Shown here in pieces: positions 1-10,800 of a stretch of DNA of 41,580 nucleotides (its first letter is position 1; every line of letters starts with the position of its first letter). The stretch spans positions 42,989 to 84,568 of the forward strand of contig PDIM01010259.1 of assembly GCA_002811675.1 (NCBI GenBank). The letters run 5' to 3'. A program made the position numbers and the translations under genes. The DNA comes from Ichthyosporea sp. XGB-2017a (taxonomy: Eukaryota; Opisthokonta; Ichthyosporea). The notes beneath the pieces are model-generated. The model was not told the DNA's origin, did not search any database, and saw nothing but the letters and a program-made list of their open reading frames with translations.

Positions 1-103
1 TGTTTTTTCCAGAACGCACAGCCAGATAGATTACGCCAATAAGAAGAACCACTCCCACAGCACTAATGGCCAAACTCCTCCATGGGGTTTTGGATCCGCT
101 CAT
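1..103 (-). CDS. N-terminal fragment of a membrane-anchored protein (runs off the window)
   Basis: The minus strand opens with ATG at 103-101 and stays open to the window edge, giving 34 codons. The peptide begins MSGSKTPWRSLAIS and is followed by a hydrophobic stretch of about 20 residues (roughly 10-29) and then basic residues (VRSGKN). This is the look of an uncleaved N-terminal signal anchor. The gene is divergent from the gene starting at 918, whose first 40 residues have the same plan: a short polar lead starting MS, an aromatic residue, a Val/Gly/Leu-rich membrane span, then a basic flank. That suggests a related protein class, but the fragment is too short to prove homology. Function unknown. 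Confidence 0.55.
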   Translation of the reverse strand, partial: MSGSKTPWRSLAISAVGVVLLIGVIYLAVRSGKN

Positions 104-917
104 GTTTAAATAGGCTAGTTCATGTACTTGGGTGTGAGAATCTACAATTTACAAATACTCAAATACTACTTGTCCAAATCATACAAAGATAGAGACTTAA
201 AAGCTAGGTAGCTCAACCTCAGGTGAATTGCAGCAATAAATAATTTCTGGCTAAAAGTTGAAAAACAAGTGGATAGACCGGGGAACGGTCTACGGAGTGT
301 CGCCTGGCGGCTGAGTTGCGAGCTGCCTGCAGCTGCCGCGCCCCCCCCCCAAATTCCAAGGCAAATTCCAAATCCCAAATCCCATATCTCTTTGAATCAG
401 TGAAGGTTGCCAGGAAACCCAAGGAGCTAGTCGGCCATCTAGACTGCCAGCCATAACCCTAACAAGCTGGTCCTTGCAAAGGAATTCCAAGAGCCCTTTG
501 GGAATTCTCCGAAGGGCAAATCTCGCCAGTCGCCTCCCTTCTTGCTTTGTTTCTTTCTTTTCTTTTTTTTACTGCTTTTTTCCCTTTGAATTTTGACCTT
601 TCATGTGAGTTGTGACTGTGAAGGTGTCTGTCTGTCTGCTGTCTACTCTTTGCGCTAGTTAGTCCTGTGGGCTGTGTGTCTGACGTACACTCTGCCGCTG
701 CTTCAATCGCCACTCGCTTGTGACTTTATCACCAAGGAATCTAGTTCAACGAGATATCACGAAAGGTTCTGGCACTCAAAAGAGGGGGCTGGGAAGAAAC
801 AGAATCTTTTGTCTTTTGGAGATTTATCAATGGGTACTTGACTCTGAGCGTCTGGATAGAGTGTACTGTGTATAGTTCTAGTGGCAGAGACCATCACGGA
901 AGAGGCGGGGTGTTGCA
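104..917. promoter_or_regulatory. Divergent intergenic region, 814 bases
   Basis: This lies between two divergently transcribed membrane-protein genes and must hold both promoters. No convincing open frame is present. It has an AT-rich side (about 104-260), a GC-rich core near 275-350 ending in a run of ten C, and a pyrimidine-rich stretch near 525-600. I see no clear TATA box or tRNA. The 5' UTR of the 918 gene probably lies in its last 100-200 bases. Confidence 0.5.
321..383. repeat. Short palindrome, C10 tract and paired direct repeats
   Basis: AGCTGC-CT-GCAGCT at 321-334 is an inverted repeat with six-base arms. A run of ten C occupies 341-350. AAATTCCA then occurs twice (351-358 and 363-370) and AAATCCC twice (370-376 and 377-383). 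The cluster sits in the middle of the divergent promoter region. It may be a regulatory cluster or only simple-sequence drift. Confidence 0.5.
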
Positions 918-2645
918 ATGAGCACAAAGGCACTATTTTCATCCAAGAATGCCTGGCTGTATGTAGCCGGGGTGGTGGGGCTGCTGCTGTTGGGGTTTAT
1001 TTTATGGCGGGTAATCAAACAAGAAAAAAAAGAAGAAATAGAATCATTCATGTTAGAAAGAGCAGAGTATGTGTATAATCTTTTAAATCGCCCTCTCTTC
1101 CATGCAATGGAGTGTCGCTATCGCCCGGAAAAAGTCACACGTCTCTTACATCAGTTCCAAAAGGAACGATTCCCTTTGCTCTTCCCGAAAGAGAAGCATG
1201 ACAATAATCTACTGGATGAAAACTATCCAAACAAGGCTCGCAATAACACGGATCCCTATTTGCCCTGGTGTCGTCTGGTGAATGGGTCTGGGCAGCCTCT
1301 CGAGTGTGTGGGACCCGCCCATGTGCAGGTGGGAGCACGCTGCTTTCGTCACTGTGCGTCCCATCCCCGTGATCCCAAGTGTGCCTGCCCTGCTAACACT
1401 CTTATGGGCCCTTTAATTCGCAAATACGAGGCCCGGGTCAGCCGCCAACTGCCCACCCATAGTCCTTATGTGCGGGTCTTTGCCGACTTTTATAATGCTC
1501 GGAATGATCAACGGGGAGCTCCTTCCCCCGAGGAGGCCTTCTACATTTGTCTCACAGACTATAATGCAGTGACTGTGAGTGTTGACTACAAGGCGAATAT
1601 CCTAGCATTGAACAAGGAGGCTGCTAGAGGGGACGAGGTCATCTCGAGGCCATACGACTATCACTTGGATGATGGACCGGTATTGGATATTTTAGTGGAT
1701 TATCTTGTGAAGCAGCAAGATGATATGACACGCTCTCAAGTCCTGGACTTTATCAAACAGTTTAGGAACGAGGTTCGTGAAGGAGGTGGGATGCCTCAAA
1801 CAAAAGATGTGGTTAACAGACACAGAGGAATATCGTTCGAGGTTGAGGACTTCTTAGATGATGAAATGGATCCTATCATGTATCCTCATGGGGTTGTTCC
1901 CTTAATGGATGAAAGCACAGGGGCAAAGGCGCCGTTCCCAAAAGGCGGAGTCTTCTTTAACACAAGCACCTCTCCAAGTGCCATAAACATTGAACTTATT
2001 GAAGAGCTTGAAGAAATACCGGAGGGAGCAGACAAGGACTATCTCGAGACCTTATGGACAGATTTGTGGGAATTGCGCTCCGCTCAACTGGAGAAAAGGA
2101 AAGCTTCCGCCAGTGATAGTGCTGGTATGATGAAAAAAGCTCTTTTGTTGCGCGAAAAGCAGTCACAGGAAGGTGATGATAGCGCATCATCTGCTTGGCA
2201 TCCTCGACTTTTACCCGATGCTATCGGGTACTCAGATTATGAAGAGCAGTACAAACTCGTCCTTGGTCCTATCCACAAGCCAGTGTCTGCATTGCACCTC
2301 CTCGATCATCGTATCCAGTTAGCAAAGTCGCGCAAGAAAACCGCATCGCAATCCCAATCTTCACTCTATGAAGCTGGGGTACTTACGCACTCTTCCCTAC
2401 GCAATAGCGTTGGGGACGAGTTTTTCGTCACACTGAATGATACCCTATATCCTGTGGGGGCTGAGATGTTTGGCTACATTGGACAGAGGACAGTGGATCT
2501 TTGCCCGGAAGACAACCCGGTGTTCACCAACAATGCATGGGTGGATGGAGGAGCAGTATCTACGCCAGGGGAGGGGAGTCGTCATATGAAGCAATCCTTA
2601 TCCGTCTCCCGGTTCTTTTATTGCCGGGCTAGGAGTGACTTATGA
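918..2645 (+). CDS. Anchored secretory-pathway protein, 575 aa, family unknown
   Basis: The gene starts at the ATG in TTGCAATGAG and ends at TGA. Residues about 13-33 form one hydrophobic span, followed by a lysine/glutamate-rich flank (KQEKKEE). The rest is soluble-looking, and I recognise no domain. A cysteine-rich patch near residues 113-157 includes the spacing seen in CFRHCASHPRDPKCAC. Candidate N-glycosylation sites (NNT, NGS, NTS, NDT) fit a lumenal or extracellular domain, although the positive charge after the span would equally allow the opposite topology. Around residues 330-400 the chain is acidic and probably helical. A poly(A) signal follows 54 bases after the stop. Its divergent neighbour at 1-103 has a similar anchor, and the next gene downstream is another anchored protein. 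The call as a real gene is firm; function is unknown. Confidence 0.8.
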   Translation: MSTKALFSSKNAWLYVAGVVGLLLLGFILWRVIKQEKKEEIESFMLERAEYVYNLLNRPLFHAMECRYRPEKVTRLLHQFQKERFPLLFPKEKHDNNLLDENYPNKARNNTDPYLPWCRLVNGSGQPLECVGPAHVQVGARCFRHCASHPRDPKCACPANTLMGPLIRKYEARVSRQLPTHSPYVRVFADFYNARNDQRGAPSPEEAFYICLTDYNAVTVSVDYKANILALNKEAARGDEVISRPYDYHLDDGPVLDILVDYLVKQQDDMTRSQVLDFIKQFRNEVREGGGMPQTKDVVNRHRGISFEVEDFLDDEMDPIMYPHGVVPLMDESTGAKAPFPKGGVFFNTSTSPSAINIELIEELEEIPEGADKDYLETLWTDLWELRSAQLEKRKASASDSAGMMKKALLLREKQSQEGDDSASSAWHPRLLPDAIGYSDYEEQYKLVLGPIHKPVSALHLLDHRIQLAKSRKKTASQSQSSLYEAGVLTHSSLRNSVGDEFFVTLNDTLYPVGAEMFGYIGQRTVDLCPEDNPVFTNNAWVDGGAVSTPGEGSRHMKQSLSVSRFFYCRARSDL

Positions 2646-2698
2646 GAAGATGAAATGCGGTGTGGCAGAGGGACAGGGAGAGGGCTGAGAATTGAGAT

Positions 2699-2704
2699 AA
2701 TAAA
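2699..2704 (+). terminator. Candidate poly(A) signal AATAAA
   Basis: AATAAA begins 54 bases after the TGA of the 918-2645 gene. The spacer to the next gene on the same strand is only 278 bases, so 3' end formation and the next promoter are packed together. Confidence 0.6.
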
Positions 2705-2923
2705 GTACAAAGGTATCACGTGGTCAATGAAGAATTTCCAGCCCTTTCCCTTTTATCGTATTAGTTTTTACTTTTGTTTTTGTTAGTTCGTTTGTTTTGT
2801 GTCTGTTTTGTTTCATGAGTAGTTCTGACATCACTCACTCAAGGGTGTGAAATTTATTGATTACAGTGTTTAGATTAACAAGCACTACTCTGGCACTAGG
2901 GATTACATAGAACCCAGCCCATC

Positions 2924-5900
2924 ATGTCACACCTCCATGTGATTCCCCCGCAATCACTCCACCCGTCGGAACAAAAGGAGGGAGTGAAGGAAGAGGCGGA
3001 GAAAGGGGAAAGCAGTATCATAGAGAAGGAGCCAGAGCAAGAGGAACATAGGGGGTGTAGAGGATCACTAGATGCACCTCCTTCTGGGGGAACACGAGGA
3101 AGTGGAAATGCGAGAGGTGGGAGGGGAACAGGGTGTGCTTTGGAGTTGGTGTGTGGCATCTTTCTATGCGTGGTGGTGTTTGTGGCGGTGCAATGGGCTT
3201 TGGTGGGGGTTGACCAGCGGGAAAGAGAGCTCCGGGGGGAGATAGTGTGGAGTTGGGAGGAGGGTGGACCTGGTGGTGCTAAAGAAGGTGCTATGGGCTG
3301 GGACCAGCGTGTTGGTGTGGTGTGTTCATATCACAACAAGAATGATGTCACCGGGGAAGGGGCTGGATCCACTGCTGTATGTTCCCCCATCCCCGAGGAA
3401 AGAAATCTTCCTCAGGGGTATAAAAGACGAAGGACAAGACGGGCAGATTCTAATGACGCAAACAGTGAAACTTGGCCCTGTCATGCTCGCGGCTCATTCA
3501 TGGGAGATGATAAGGATTGCATCTGCACCCAGGGCAGCTTAAATAAGCCAGTGACTCCAACAGTCTTGCAGTCTTGTACACCGTATACTGCAAAGGAGAT
3601 GGAGGAGATGACAGTGACCAAAACGCCACTTCTGCAGGTGGAATACGAAGGCGGGTTGTCTCTGGAAGCAACAAATATGTGCAATGTAGGGCCAAGCTAT
3701 GATCCAAATACAAGTCATGATACGCCGATGGAACCCCGACAGGTGGAAGTTAAAGATAAAAATGTGGTAACGACCTTGTTCTTTGAAGAGGGGTTCAATC
3801 TAACCACACAGTTTCCTACAGGAAAGATGGGTTACATTTCCAAAATGGATATGTATCTGAAGGGCCCTTACATTCCTGATATTGTAATCATAGAGACTAC
3901 CTACACTGCCACTTATGGCCCCAAGGGAACCATGAATTCAAAGAATGTTAATGTTCCCGATATCGCTAAGGCACTCAAGGAAAAGACGTATTCCGGTCGC
4001 TGCACTCCTATTGGTCACTTGTCGGTGACAAAAGTTGCATCGCAGTCGCCAGCGTGTAAAGGACTCTACGAAGGTGTTGTTCAATTCCGCTGCTTTAATC
4101 GCAAACCTCATCTGTTCCCAGCTCCCCAAAAAAACATCACCTTTATAGCCCCCCCCAGAGGCATAGCTGCCTCCTTGACGGGTGGAGAAGTGGATGGGAT
4201 AGTGCGCTCTTCTGATGGGTCAGTGAGTGGTTTAAGAACACATTTGTTTGTTGTTGATGTGCCTTTAACTACTACGGATTCACGATTTGCAATGTTAAAG
4301 GATTGTCAAATGACGCTTTATGAAATCCCGAAAGTTAAAAAAATATATGACTACAGCTTGACTGTCACTGAAAATGAAGTTGATTTCAAGCAGACCAAAG
4401 AGCATAATTCGTACTCTGCTCCTATTGGATTCACCGCGTGCAGGATTCCAGTCAAACTAGAAATAGCTGTGGAATGCAATGGTCGCGGGTTTCGAAACAC
4501 GGCAGGAATATGCTACTGTCCCGGATACTATCCACCGCGATGTGACAAGGAGTTCAGTGGATATCTTCTTGACAAAAGCACCAACAAAGTGGATCTTGGA
4601 ATTTTAGATACTGTTGGATCAAAGAGTGGATGTCGTCATGGTAAAATGTGGTTTGTAAGTGGTGTTTGCCGTTGTGACTACAGGTGGACAGGGAAGTATT
4701 GTAGTGAGGGTGTCATTTGTAAATCAGCAGATGGGAGAGGGTATGACTGTGCAAATAATGGATGCCACAGTGGACTGAGTGGAGAGCAATGTGATACGTC
4801 AATCACAGATGTAAAGTTTCACAACAAAAGAATGTTTGATTTCTCTTTAGGAGGCAACCCACTTGGCAATTCCTCAATGTATAGCGAAAAGGGACCTTAT
4901 GGCGTCTTTGGTTCCTCCTTGAATTATTTAGTGTTTGTTGGATCAGTAATGATAATTAATGATGGTGCGGTCTACGGCATTCGACAGAAAATAGAAGGTT
5001 GTAGTCAATATGGTATGTCTGCGACTGACTACCTTTCCCGCACAATTTGTGACGGAGATGTCTTAGAGTTGCAAAATATGAGGAACTTGAAAGAGACATT
5101 GACTGTGCGCTTGGTCATCAGTAAATCGAATGAAAATCAAGCGTCCACAAAGTCCGACCTTGTACTCACTACTCAGCTACGATTCTTCCTCACCGATGCT
5201 ATATCAAGTACTGCTGTGGTCTACTATAGTCCGAATAGTAAAAATGTTCTGACAAAATCAGGCGCTTCAACAACTGAGGCGACTTTGACATTCAATTTAA
5301 CTAGTGTGGAGTATCTCGTAGACCTAGATCCATCATTCAAGTCTTCAAATGGCACTTCGGGGATGATTGAACTCAATTCTGCCAAATACAACTTTGCTAA
5401 AATGCTCAATCTTCGCCCCTGTTGTACAATATGCCAATCTCTTGTTCGAATTGCTCGAGTAACGCTTACGGATGCGCGAGTTGAAGCTAGCAAAGATAAT
5501 GATTGGAAAGAGCTATTTTCAAAGGTTCTCGGATCACTCTCAAATTGCTTTTCACCGACAGCATTGGACCAGAATGTATTTAATGATATTCAAGGCTATA
5601 TGGCAATGTCACTTCGGGGTGAGCTCTCCTCCAATGAAAGAAATACTTGGAAATGTTACTTTCAAAGATTTCTCCCGGAAGTTAAACAACAATTGGTGAA
5701 AGTTAATTCCTATAGCACCTTCCGTGAATTGGGTATGGCGATGTTTGTGAACTCTTGGGCAGACCACATGATGAGTATTCAGCACGAGGGTGGGTATCAG
5801 CTGTGCACAACTTCCGAAGACTTCTCTGTTGGTTCTATTCGTTACCAAAACGTAGCAAAGAATAATGATCATTCATTCGGTTCCAAAACGAAATGCACCA

Positions 5901-7741
5901 AGCCGAAAGTGGCGTATGAGCAATTTGCAACTTGGGGAAAGGCACTTATTGGTGAGAGTGGATCCCACTCACAAACATGCCATGCCGATGATGGGGGTTG
6001 CACAAAGTCCGATGCCGCTGAAGCACAATGGATGAAGATGCTTGGAACAATTGAAAAGTACTATTACGACCCTGAAATGGGCAACAAGTCCCTCGGTATT
6101 ATTAAAGATCTCTTTTCTAAAGAGGAACTTAGTCGAGACTTTATCTCTTTCTACTATGAGTCAATGCATGCAAATTTACCTTTGCTACAATCACAGTTGG
6201 TCAATGGAAAGGGGGGCGCTGCTCATGCTCAGAGAATCCTTGAATTTCTCTCCAGCAATGAGTTTCATTACAGCATGTCTATTCTACCTGGCAATCAGCT
6301 CCAGGCCATTGATGAAATCCTCTTCCTTATGGCGTTTTACTATTCTGAGCGTATTCAGGAAGGAATTTTTGCTATTCAAGATGTATTCACAACAAACAGT
6401 ATAGGTCAACAGCTAGCCGCCACTCTTTTGAAGGATAAGACTGCTACGCGCTCTTTCTTCAACAAATGGACAGCGGTTGCTGTTGATATGGCAGGTTTAC
6501 CGAGAAATGAAATTGTAGATGACCTTGATTTCATACACGGCTTGATGAATGGACTTGTGAGGAAGTTCAAGTATAGTAAACTTTTTGCCGATTTTATGAT
6601 GGAAGCTCTAGACGAGACCATGACTCTTATTGATCCTACATTTAGTACAGATGATACTTTTTCTGTAATGACTGAGGTGATGACAAATATGACCAAGAGC
6701 GAATGTTTCCGTGACATATTCGAGACACGGGCCGACCCGCAAGCGGTCACGAATATGAATGCCTTTGTTCAATGTGGTGTCACATTAATGGCCCGCGTTT
6801 TGTACCTTAATGTGAATGACTCTTCTAGCGATTCTACCCAAAGGAAGGATGTTAACTTCAATGCGTGGGAGCCTTTTATGAAACAGTATTTAACCGAATG
6901 CACCGCTGAGCACGTGCAGTCTTCTTTTTACACACGCCTTTCTAGCCAAAGGCTTAATTTTCAAATCGGAAAGGCGGATATTAAGAAAATTTCAAGAAGA
7001 GATGGAACCTCAGTTGACAGTGTCCTTTCGAGCCATTCGTATCATGTGATCGTTCCAGCGGGATACCTGAAGAAATCAGAGGTAAGAGAAGCTCGCAGAC
7101 GTAGAAGACAAGACGGGGGCACCGGAGGAGAAAATGACTTTTCCAAGCAAACAATTGGACAGAGATCTATACAATGCGACAAATATGAAGACTTTTTTAA
7201 GAACAAGGAGAAGACGATGAGCGTGAGCAATGCGTACAGCTCAAACTTTGGCATTAAATTCCACGATGTGCATAGAATCGATGAGGACTATAGTTCGATT
7301 AATCGGCTTTATTGTTTTTACTTGTATTACATTAAAAAGATTATGAGCAAGGACATTACACGCGATCTTGAAACTAAGTTTCTTCAGCCCGGTGTACTGG
7401 ACTCTGTGAATAACGTGGAATTGTTTCGAAAGTGGGATCCAAATGCCTTTAATGAAGACAGTGCGAAAGCTTTGGGTCAAGCGGGCTCCGCCGGATTTTC
7501 CAGTTCTACCATTCATACAGATAAACTTAACAATTACAGAAGGCTACAGTATGAGACCTTCTCAATACCCTTGATGATTCTTTCTGATCCACAAATGTAT
7601 CACGGTGGTATCCAACCTTTTGTGACATTGAAAAAGTACTGTGCAGAACCTGCCAAGGTAGATGCAAGCCAAGCTATGAAAGGCACATGTGTGACCTCTG
7701 ATGACATATCGAGCTCAATCCTCGATGCTAAGTGTCAATAA
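2924..7741 (+). CDS. Type II membrane protein with EGF-like modules, 1605 aa
   Basis: The start is ATG in CATCATGTCAC. Residues 1-70 are hydrophilic and Glu/Lys/Pro/Gly-rich, followed by a strong membrane span at about 72-93. Arginines precede the span, so the N-terminus should be cytosolic and about 1500 residues lumenal or extracellular. Residues about 517-623 hold closely spaced cysteines of EGF-like type, for example GICYCPGYYPPRC, GVCRCDYRWTGKYC and CHSGLSGEQC. Two polybasic sites, RRRTRR (168-173) and RRRRR (1391-1395), could be proprotein-convertase cleavage sites. The remainder has scattered cysteines and many N-x-S/T sequons, and the region near residues 830-1300 is mostly helical. 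I recognise no catalytic domain. It could be a receptor, adhesin or matrix protein. It is a single 4.8-kb exon, convergent with the GH81 gene. Confidence 0.8.
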   Translation: MSHLHVIPPQSLHPSEQKEGVKEEAEKGESSIIEKEPEQEEHRGCRGSLDAPPSGGTRGSGNARGGRGTGCALELVCGIFLCVVVFVAVQWALVGVDQRERELRGEIVWSWEEGGPGGAKEGAMGWDQRVGVVCSYHNKNDVTGEGAGSTAVCSPIPEERNLPQGYKRRRTRRADSNDANSETWPCHARGSFMGDDKDCICTQGSLNKPVTPTVLQSCTPYTAKEMEEMTVTKTPLLQVEYEGGLSLEATNMCNVGPSYDPNTSHDTPMEPRQVEVKDKNVVTTLFFEEGFNLTTQFPTGKMGYISKMDMYLKGPYIPDIVIIETTYTATYGPKGTMNSKNVNVPDIAKALKEKTYSGRCTPIGHLSVTKVASQSPACKGLYEGVVQFRCFNRKPHLFPAPQKNITFIAPPRGIAASLTGGEVDGIVRSSDGSVSGLRTHLFVVDVPLTTTDSRFAMLKDCQMTLYEIPKVKKIYDYSLTVTENEVDFKQTKEHNSYSAPIGFTACRIPVKLEIAVECNGRGFRNTAGICYCPGYYPPRCDKEFSGYLLDKSTNKVDLGILDTVGSKSGCRHGKMWFVSGVCRCDYRWTGKYCSEGVICKSADGRGYDCANNGCHSGLSGEQCDTSITDVKFHNKRMFDFSLGGNPLGNSSMYSEKGPYGVFGSSLNYLVFVGSVMIINDGAVYGIRQKIEGCSQYGMSATDYLSRTICDGDVLELQNMRNLKETLTVRLVISKSNENQASTKSDLVLTTQLRFFLTDAISSTAVVYYSPNSKNVLTKSGASTTEATLTFNLTSVEYLVDLDPSFKSSNGTSGMIELNSAKYNFAKMLNLRPCCTICQSLVRIARVTLTDARVEASKDNDWKELFSKVLGSLSNCFSPTALDQNVFNDIQGYMAMSLRGELSSNERNTWKCYFQRFLPEVKQQLVKVNSYSTFRELGMAMFVNSWADHMMSIQHEGGYQLCTTSEDFSVGSIRYQNVAKNNDHSFGSKTKCTKPKVAYEQFATWGKALIGESGSHSQTCHADDGGCTKSDAAEAQWMKMLGTIEKYYYDPEMGNKSLGIIKDLFSKEELSRDFISFYYESMHANLPLLQSQLVNGKGGAAHAQRILEFLSSNEFHYSMSILPGNQLQAIDEILFLMAFYYSERIQEGIFAIQDVFTTNSIGQQLAATLLKDKTATRSFFNKWTAVAVDMAGLPRNEIVDDLDFIHGLMNGLVRKFKYSKLFADFMMEALDETMTLIDPTFSTDDTFSVMTEVMTNMTKSECFRDIFETRADPQAVTNMNAFVQCGVTLMARVLYLNVNDSSSDSTQRKDVNFNAWEPFMKQYLTECTAEHVQSSFYTRLSSQRLNFQIGKADIKKISRRDGTSVDSVLSSHSYHVIVPAGYLKKSEVREARRRRRQDGGTGGENDFSKQTIGQRSIQCDKYEDFFKNKEKTMSVSNAYSSNFGIKFHDVHRIDEDYSSINRLYCFYLYYIKKIMSKDITRDLETKFLQPGVLDSVNNVELFRKWDPNAFNEDSAKALGQAGSAGFSSSTIHTDKLNNYRRLQYETFSIPLMILSDPQMYHGGIQPFVTLKKYCAEPAKVDASQAMKGTCVTSDDISSSILDAKCQ

Positions 7742-7742
7742 A
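7737..7742 (+). terminator. Candidate poly(A) signal overlapping the stop codon
   Basis: AATAAA contains the TAA stop (7739-7741) of the 1605-residue gene. No other AATAAA occurs on this strand before the convergent gene begins at 7841. An AATACA variant lies near 7780. Confidence 0.45.
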
Positions 7743-7792
7743 GGCAACCATACGTGGGGGTGTTTTATATACAGTTTATAATACAATAGATA

Positions 7793-7798
7793 TTTATT
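7793..7798 (-). terminator. Candidate poly(A) signal for the GH81 gene
   Basis: TTTATT on the plus strand reads AATAAA on the minus strand, about 43 bases past the TAG stop of the minus-strand gene. The two convergent transcripts therefore probably share or overlap their 3' UTRs in a 100-base spacer. Confidence 0.55.
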
Positions 7799-7841
7799 AC
7801 TCTGAACTCTGAAGTCTCACCTTCACAAGGACCTCGGAACT

Positions 7842-10800
7842 CTACGCATTCCAAGAGACTATCTTTCCGTGTTTTTTGTCTGCAAATCCAGAAATGTATT
7901 GCTTACTCGGACTCAAAATTTTGCATTCGCGCTCTGTAAATTGCAAACATGTGTTGTCAACCCACGAAAAGGCGTATGAGTAGCATCCTCCTGTGTTTTG
8001 ACTGCATGCGTCTTTACAGTTTTGAAACGTAATGGAGGAAGCTTGAGGGAATCTTCCGGAAAGCTCAATCAGGGCTGTCTTCCCACTGTAAAGAGACGCA
8101 TCCATCCAGGCGTAAACGGTATAAATAACAGGAGCCATTTTGTGCTTAATAGCATTGTTATCTTCAAAGTCTACGTAGGACACCTTCTCCTCTTCACACT
8201 GAGTCGTTGGTTGTATTTCCACTTGAATAAATCCATTCTCAAAAGGTTCGACTTTGGCTGGTTGACCAGGCTCGCGAACACATTCCAATCTTAGGCGCGT
8301 TGCAGGAAATATAAAGCGTGGCTGTTGACTGCTGCTTTTACTGGTGGTAGTGAATTCATTGCTAACCGCTGGGTCATCCAGAGGCTGAAATTGCTGCCAG
8401 CTTTTTGGTGTATCAAATTCGGGATCAGTTGGAAGTACACCAGATTGGGGCTGAAGCTTTTTGTCAATCTTCTGAAGTTTAATTGTTTTGCATGAGTACT
8501 TATATACTCCAGAACGATTTTTCTCTACGGAGTCTTCCGGAGCATTCGTCGTATATACAAGAAACACATGCGCGGCAAAGCTTGAATCTTTTAGTACGCT
8601 TTCCAAAGTGTGTGAAAAGGAAATCTTAAAGAAAACCTTCTGTGGTAGGCCCTTGTTGTTTGATTTTAGGCGCCCACTTGTCCACGTCACCACCTCGTCA
8701 CGTTCACTACCCGATTGAGCCGATTTCAGTCTGCAACCAACAATCGGGTATGCTGTTGCCGCTGAGGAATGCGATGGCGTTGTGGTTACAAGAGTTCCCC
8801 ATCTTTTACTTGAAAACACAGGTCCTGTTAGATGTAATTTTTCTTTGCCTTCTAATGACGTTTCGGTAACAGATTTCATTCTTTCGCAACAAACTTGTCT
8901 ATTCGCACTACACCCACCTGACTGCACATGTGAAGATGGCAAAGACAAATCACAATGAGCACCGCCCTTTGCATTTGACCTGAACAAAGACGGATTATAG
9001 AAACACCATTCATTGGTATCCGCGCCTGTGTTGACACCACGTCGCTCCTTCTTTTGTGATTCGTGTGGAAGGCGGTTCTTCCCATCGGTGTTTTTTTTAT
9101 GCCATACTATATTGAATCGATTTTGTGAAGCTTCCCACCTCTGTCTGTCAACATGACCCATTCCTAAGTGTTCAGACCAAGAATGTCCATGTCTGCGGTG
9201 GAACGTATGCAAAACAGGTTCCTCGAAACCACCCTCGGCATTCCTATCGTGCTCATTGCTTCTTTGATTTTGGTCTCTTCGCCGCCTCTGATTGCTTCTC
9301 TGGTCTTCACTTATGCATCGCGCGTTGACGTGAGTGCTTAGCCACAATAAGTCAGCGGCAAGTGAAGATCCTAAAAGGGAAATCCCACCCGAATGGTCGT
9401 ATATTTTCTTGTACCTGTCTTTGTTTGCAAACAGTTCATCTTTTGCAGAAGTTTGCTTCCCATTTGCACTATTTGCGTTTTTAGCTATTTTACAAAATGC
9501 AGCAGCTGACTTGCTAACACTTCCTTGGACTGGAAGAAGTTCCACACCGTTGCCAGAAGAATCTAGATTTGCATCTGGTACATCCCTCCAAATATTGAAA
9601 TTAAGACCATCGGGGTCACCAGTAGACTTGTGAATGCCATTCACAACAAATACGCTAACTGGAGATAGGGAGGGTCCCATTTGAACCATATTCACAACTG
9701 AGCTACTCATGCTCGCGAAACGATTCACAAGACTAAATCCTGCTTCATTGACGGACCCCCAGGTGTTCAATAACTTCACTTCACCGGCGTTGACTGCCCC
9801 AATGCCTGTTATCGAGCCCGTCCCACCATCTTGAGTGCTTAGGATTCCCTTGTCGGGACTCACGCATTTGCCATAATCTATTGTGGCCTCGAGTTTACTT
9901 TTATAAAAAGTCTGAAAGGAAGTAAGCAGTGACCCTCGCTTTAACTGCGTACCAAAATGACTACTGTACCAATAGAAGTCGTTTTTAAAGTAAAGTTTTA
10001 AAGCATTTGTTAAAGTCAGAGGACGCGATTTGGATGCATCAGCGATGAGTTGATCCAGTGCATCGTTAACACACGAGGGCCCCAAAACATCTTTCAAGTC
10101 GTTTTCATTGAGATGCATTAATAGAGCAAACAAAGTCATCATGTTTTCGCTCCCTCCAGAAAAAAACCCTCGTGATTTCAGAAAAGAATAAAGATCTCCT
10201 TGAAGAGACTTCATCTGTTGATTAAACGCTCTCTGAGAATCAGCCAACTCTTGAATGTGCCTCACTGTATTCTGTGCATTAGACTCATTAGTGTTTTCAT
10301 TTGGTCCACCAACGAGCTTGGCTTTTTTTAAGACGTACATTATGTATTCGCTAACCATACCACTTTCCTCCAGGATTTCAGAAGGCAAATTTCCATTTCT
10401 TATAATGTGCCCTTGAGGTTTAATGTTCTTGGTGTTCATAAACTCACTCATTAGGTTCTGGTAGTTGATATCTTTAAACCCTTCCTGTTTCCCAAACGGC
10501 GATGATTCTAATGACTGCTTTACCCACTCGTAAGAGATAGGTACCTGTATGCCTTTGGGGTATACCTGATTCCCATCCATATCCACCACTTTAATTGTAC
10601 TAGCGACTAACTTTTCATGAGATCGCGAGTAATGACACAATCCATTTACAAGGGCGTTTGTCACAGTGCTCATTTCACACTTACTCTCTACATTAACTCC
10701 ATTTATCAGAGCCTTGTACAAGCACTGCGGAGATTGAGGGCCTGTACTTGTCAACTTCATATTTTCCCATTTGAAACATGGAAGACCACAATCTCTATCT

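Noticed and set aside
2717-2722. CACGTG in the 918/2924 spacer
   Set aside because: A lone six-base site close to the upstream gene's poly(A) signal is not enough to call a regulatory element.
7079-7100. Donor-like GAGGTAAGA inside the 1605-residue gene
   Set aside because: The frame stays open for over 650 bases beyond it with protein-like composition, and no paired acceptor is needed.
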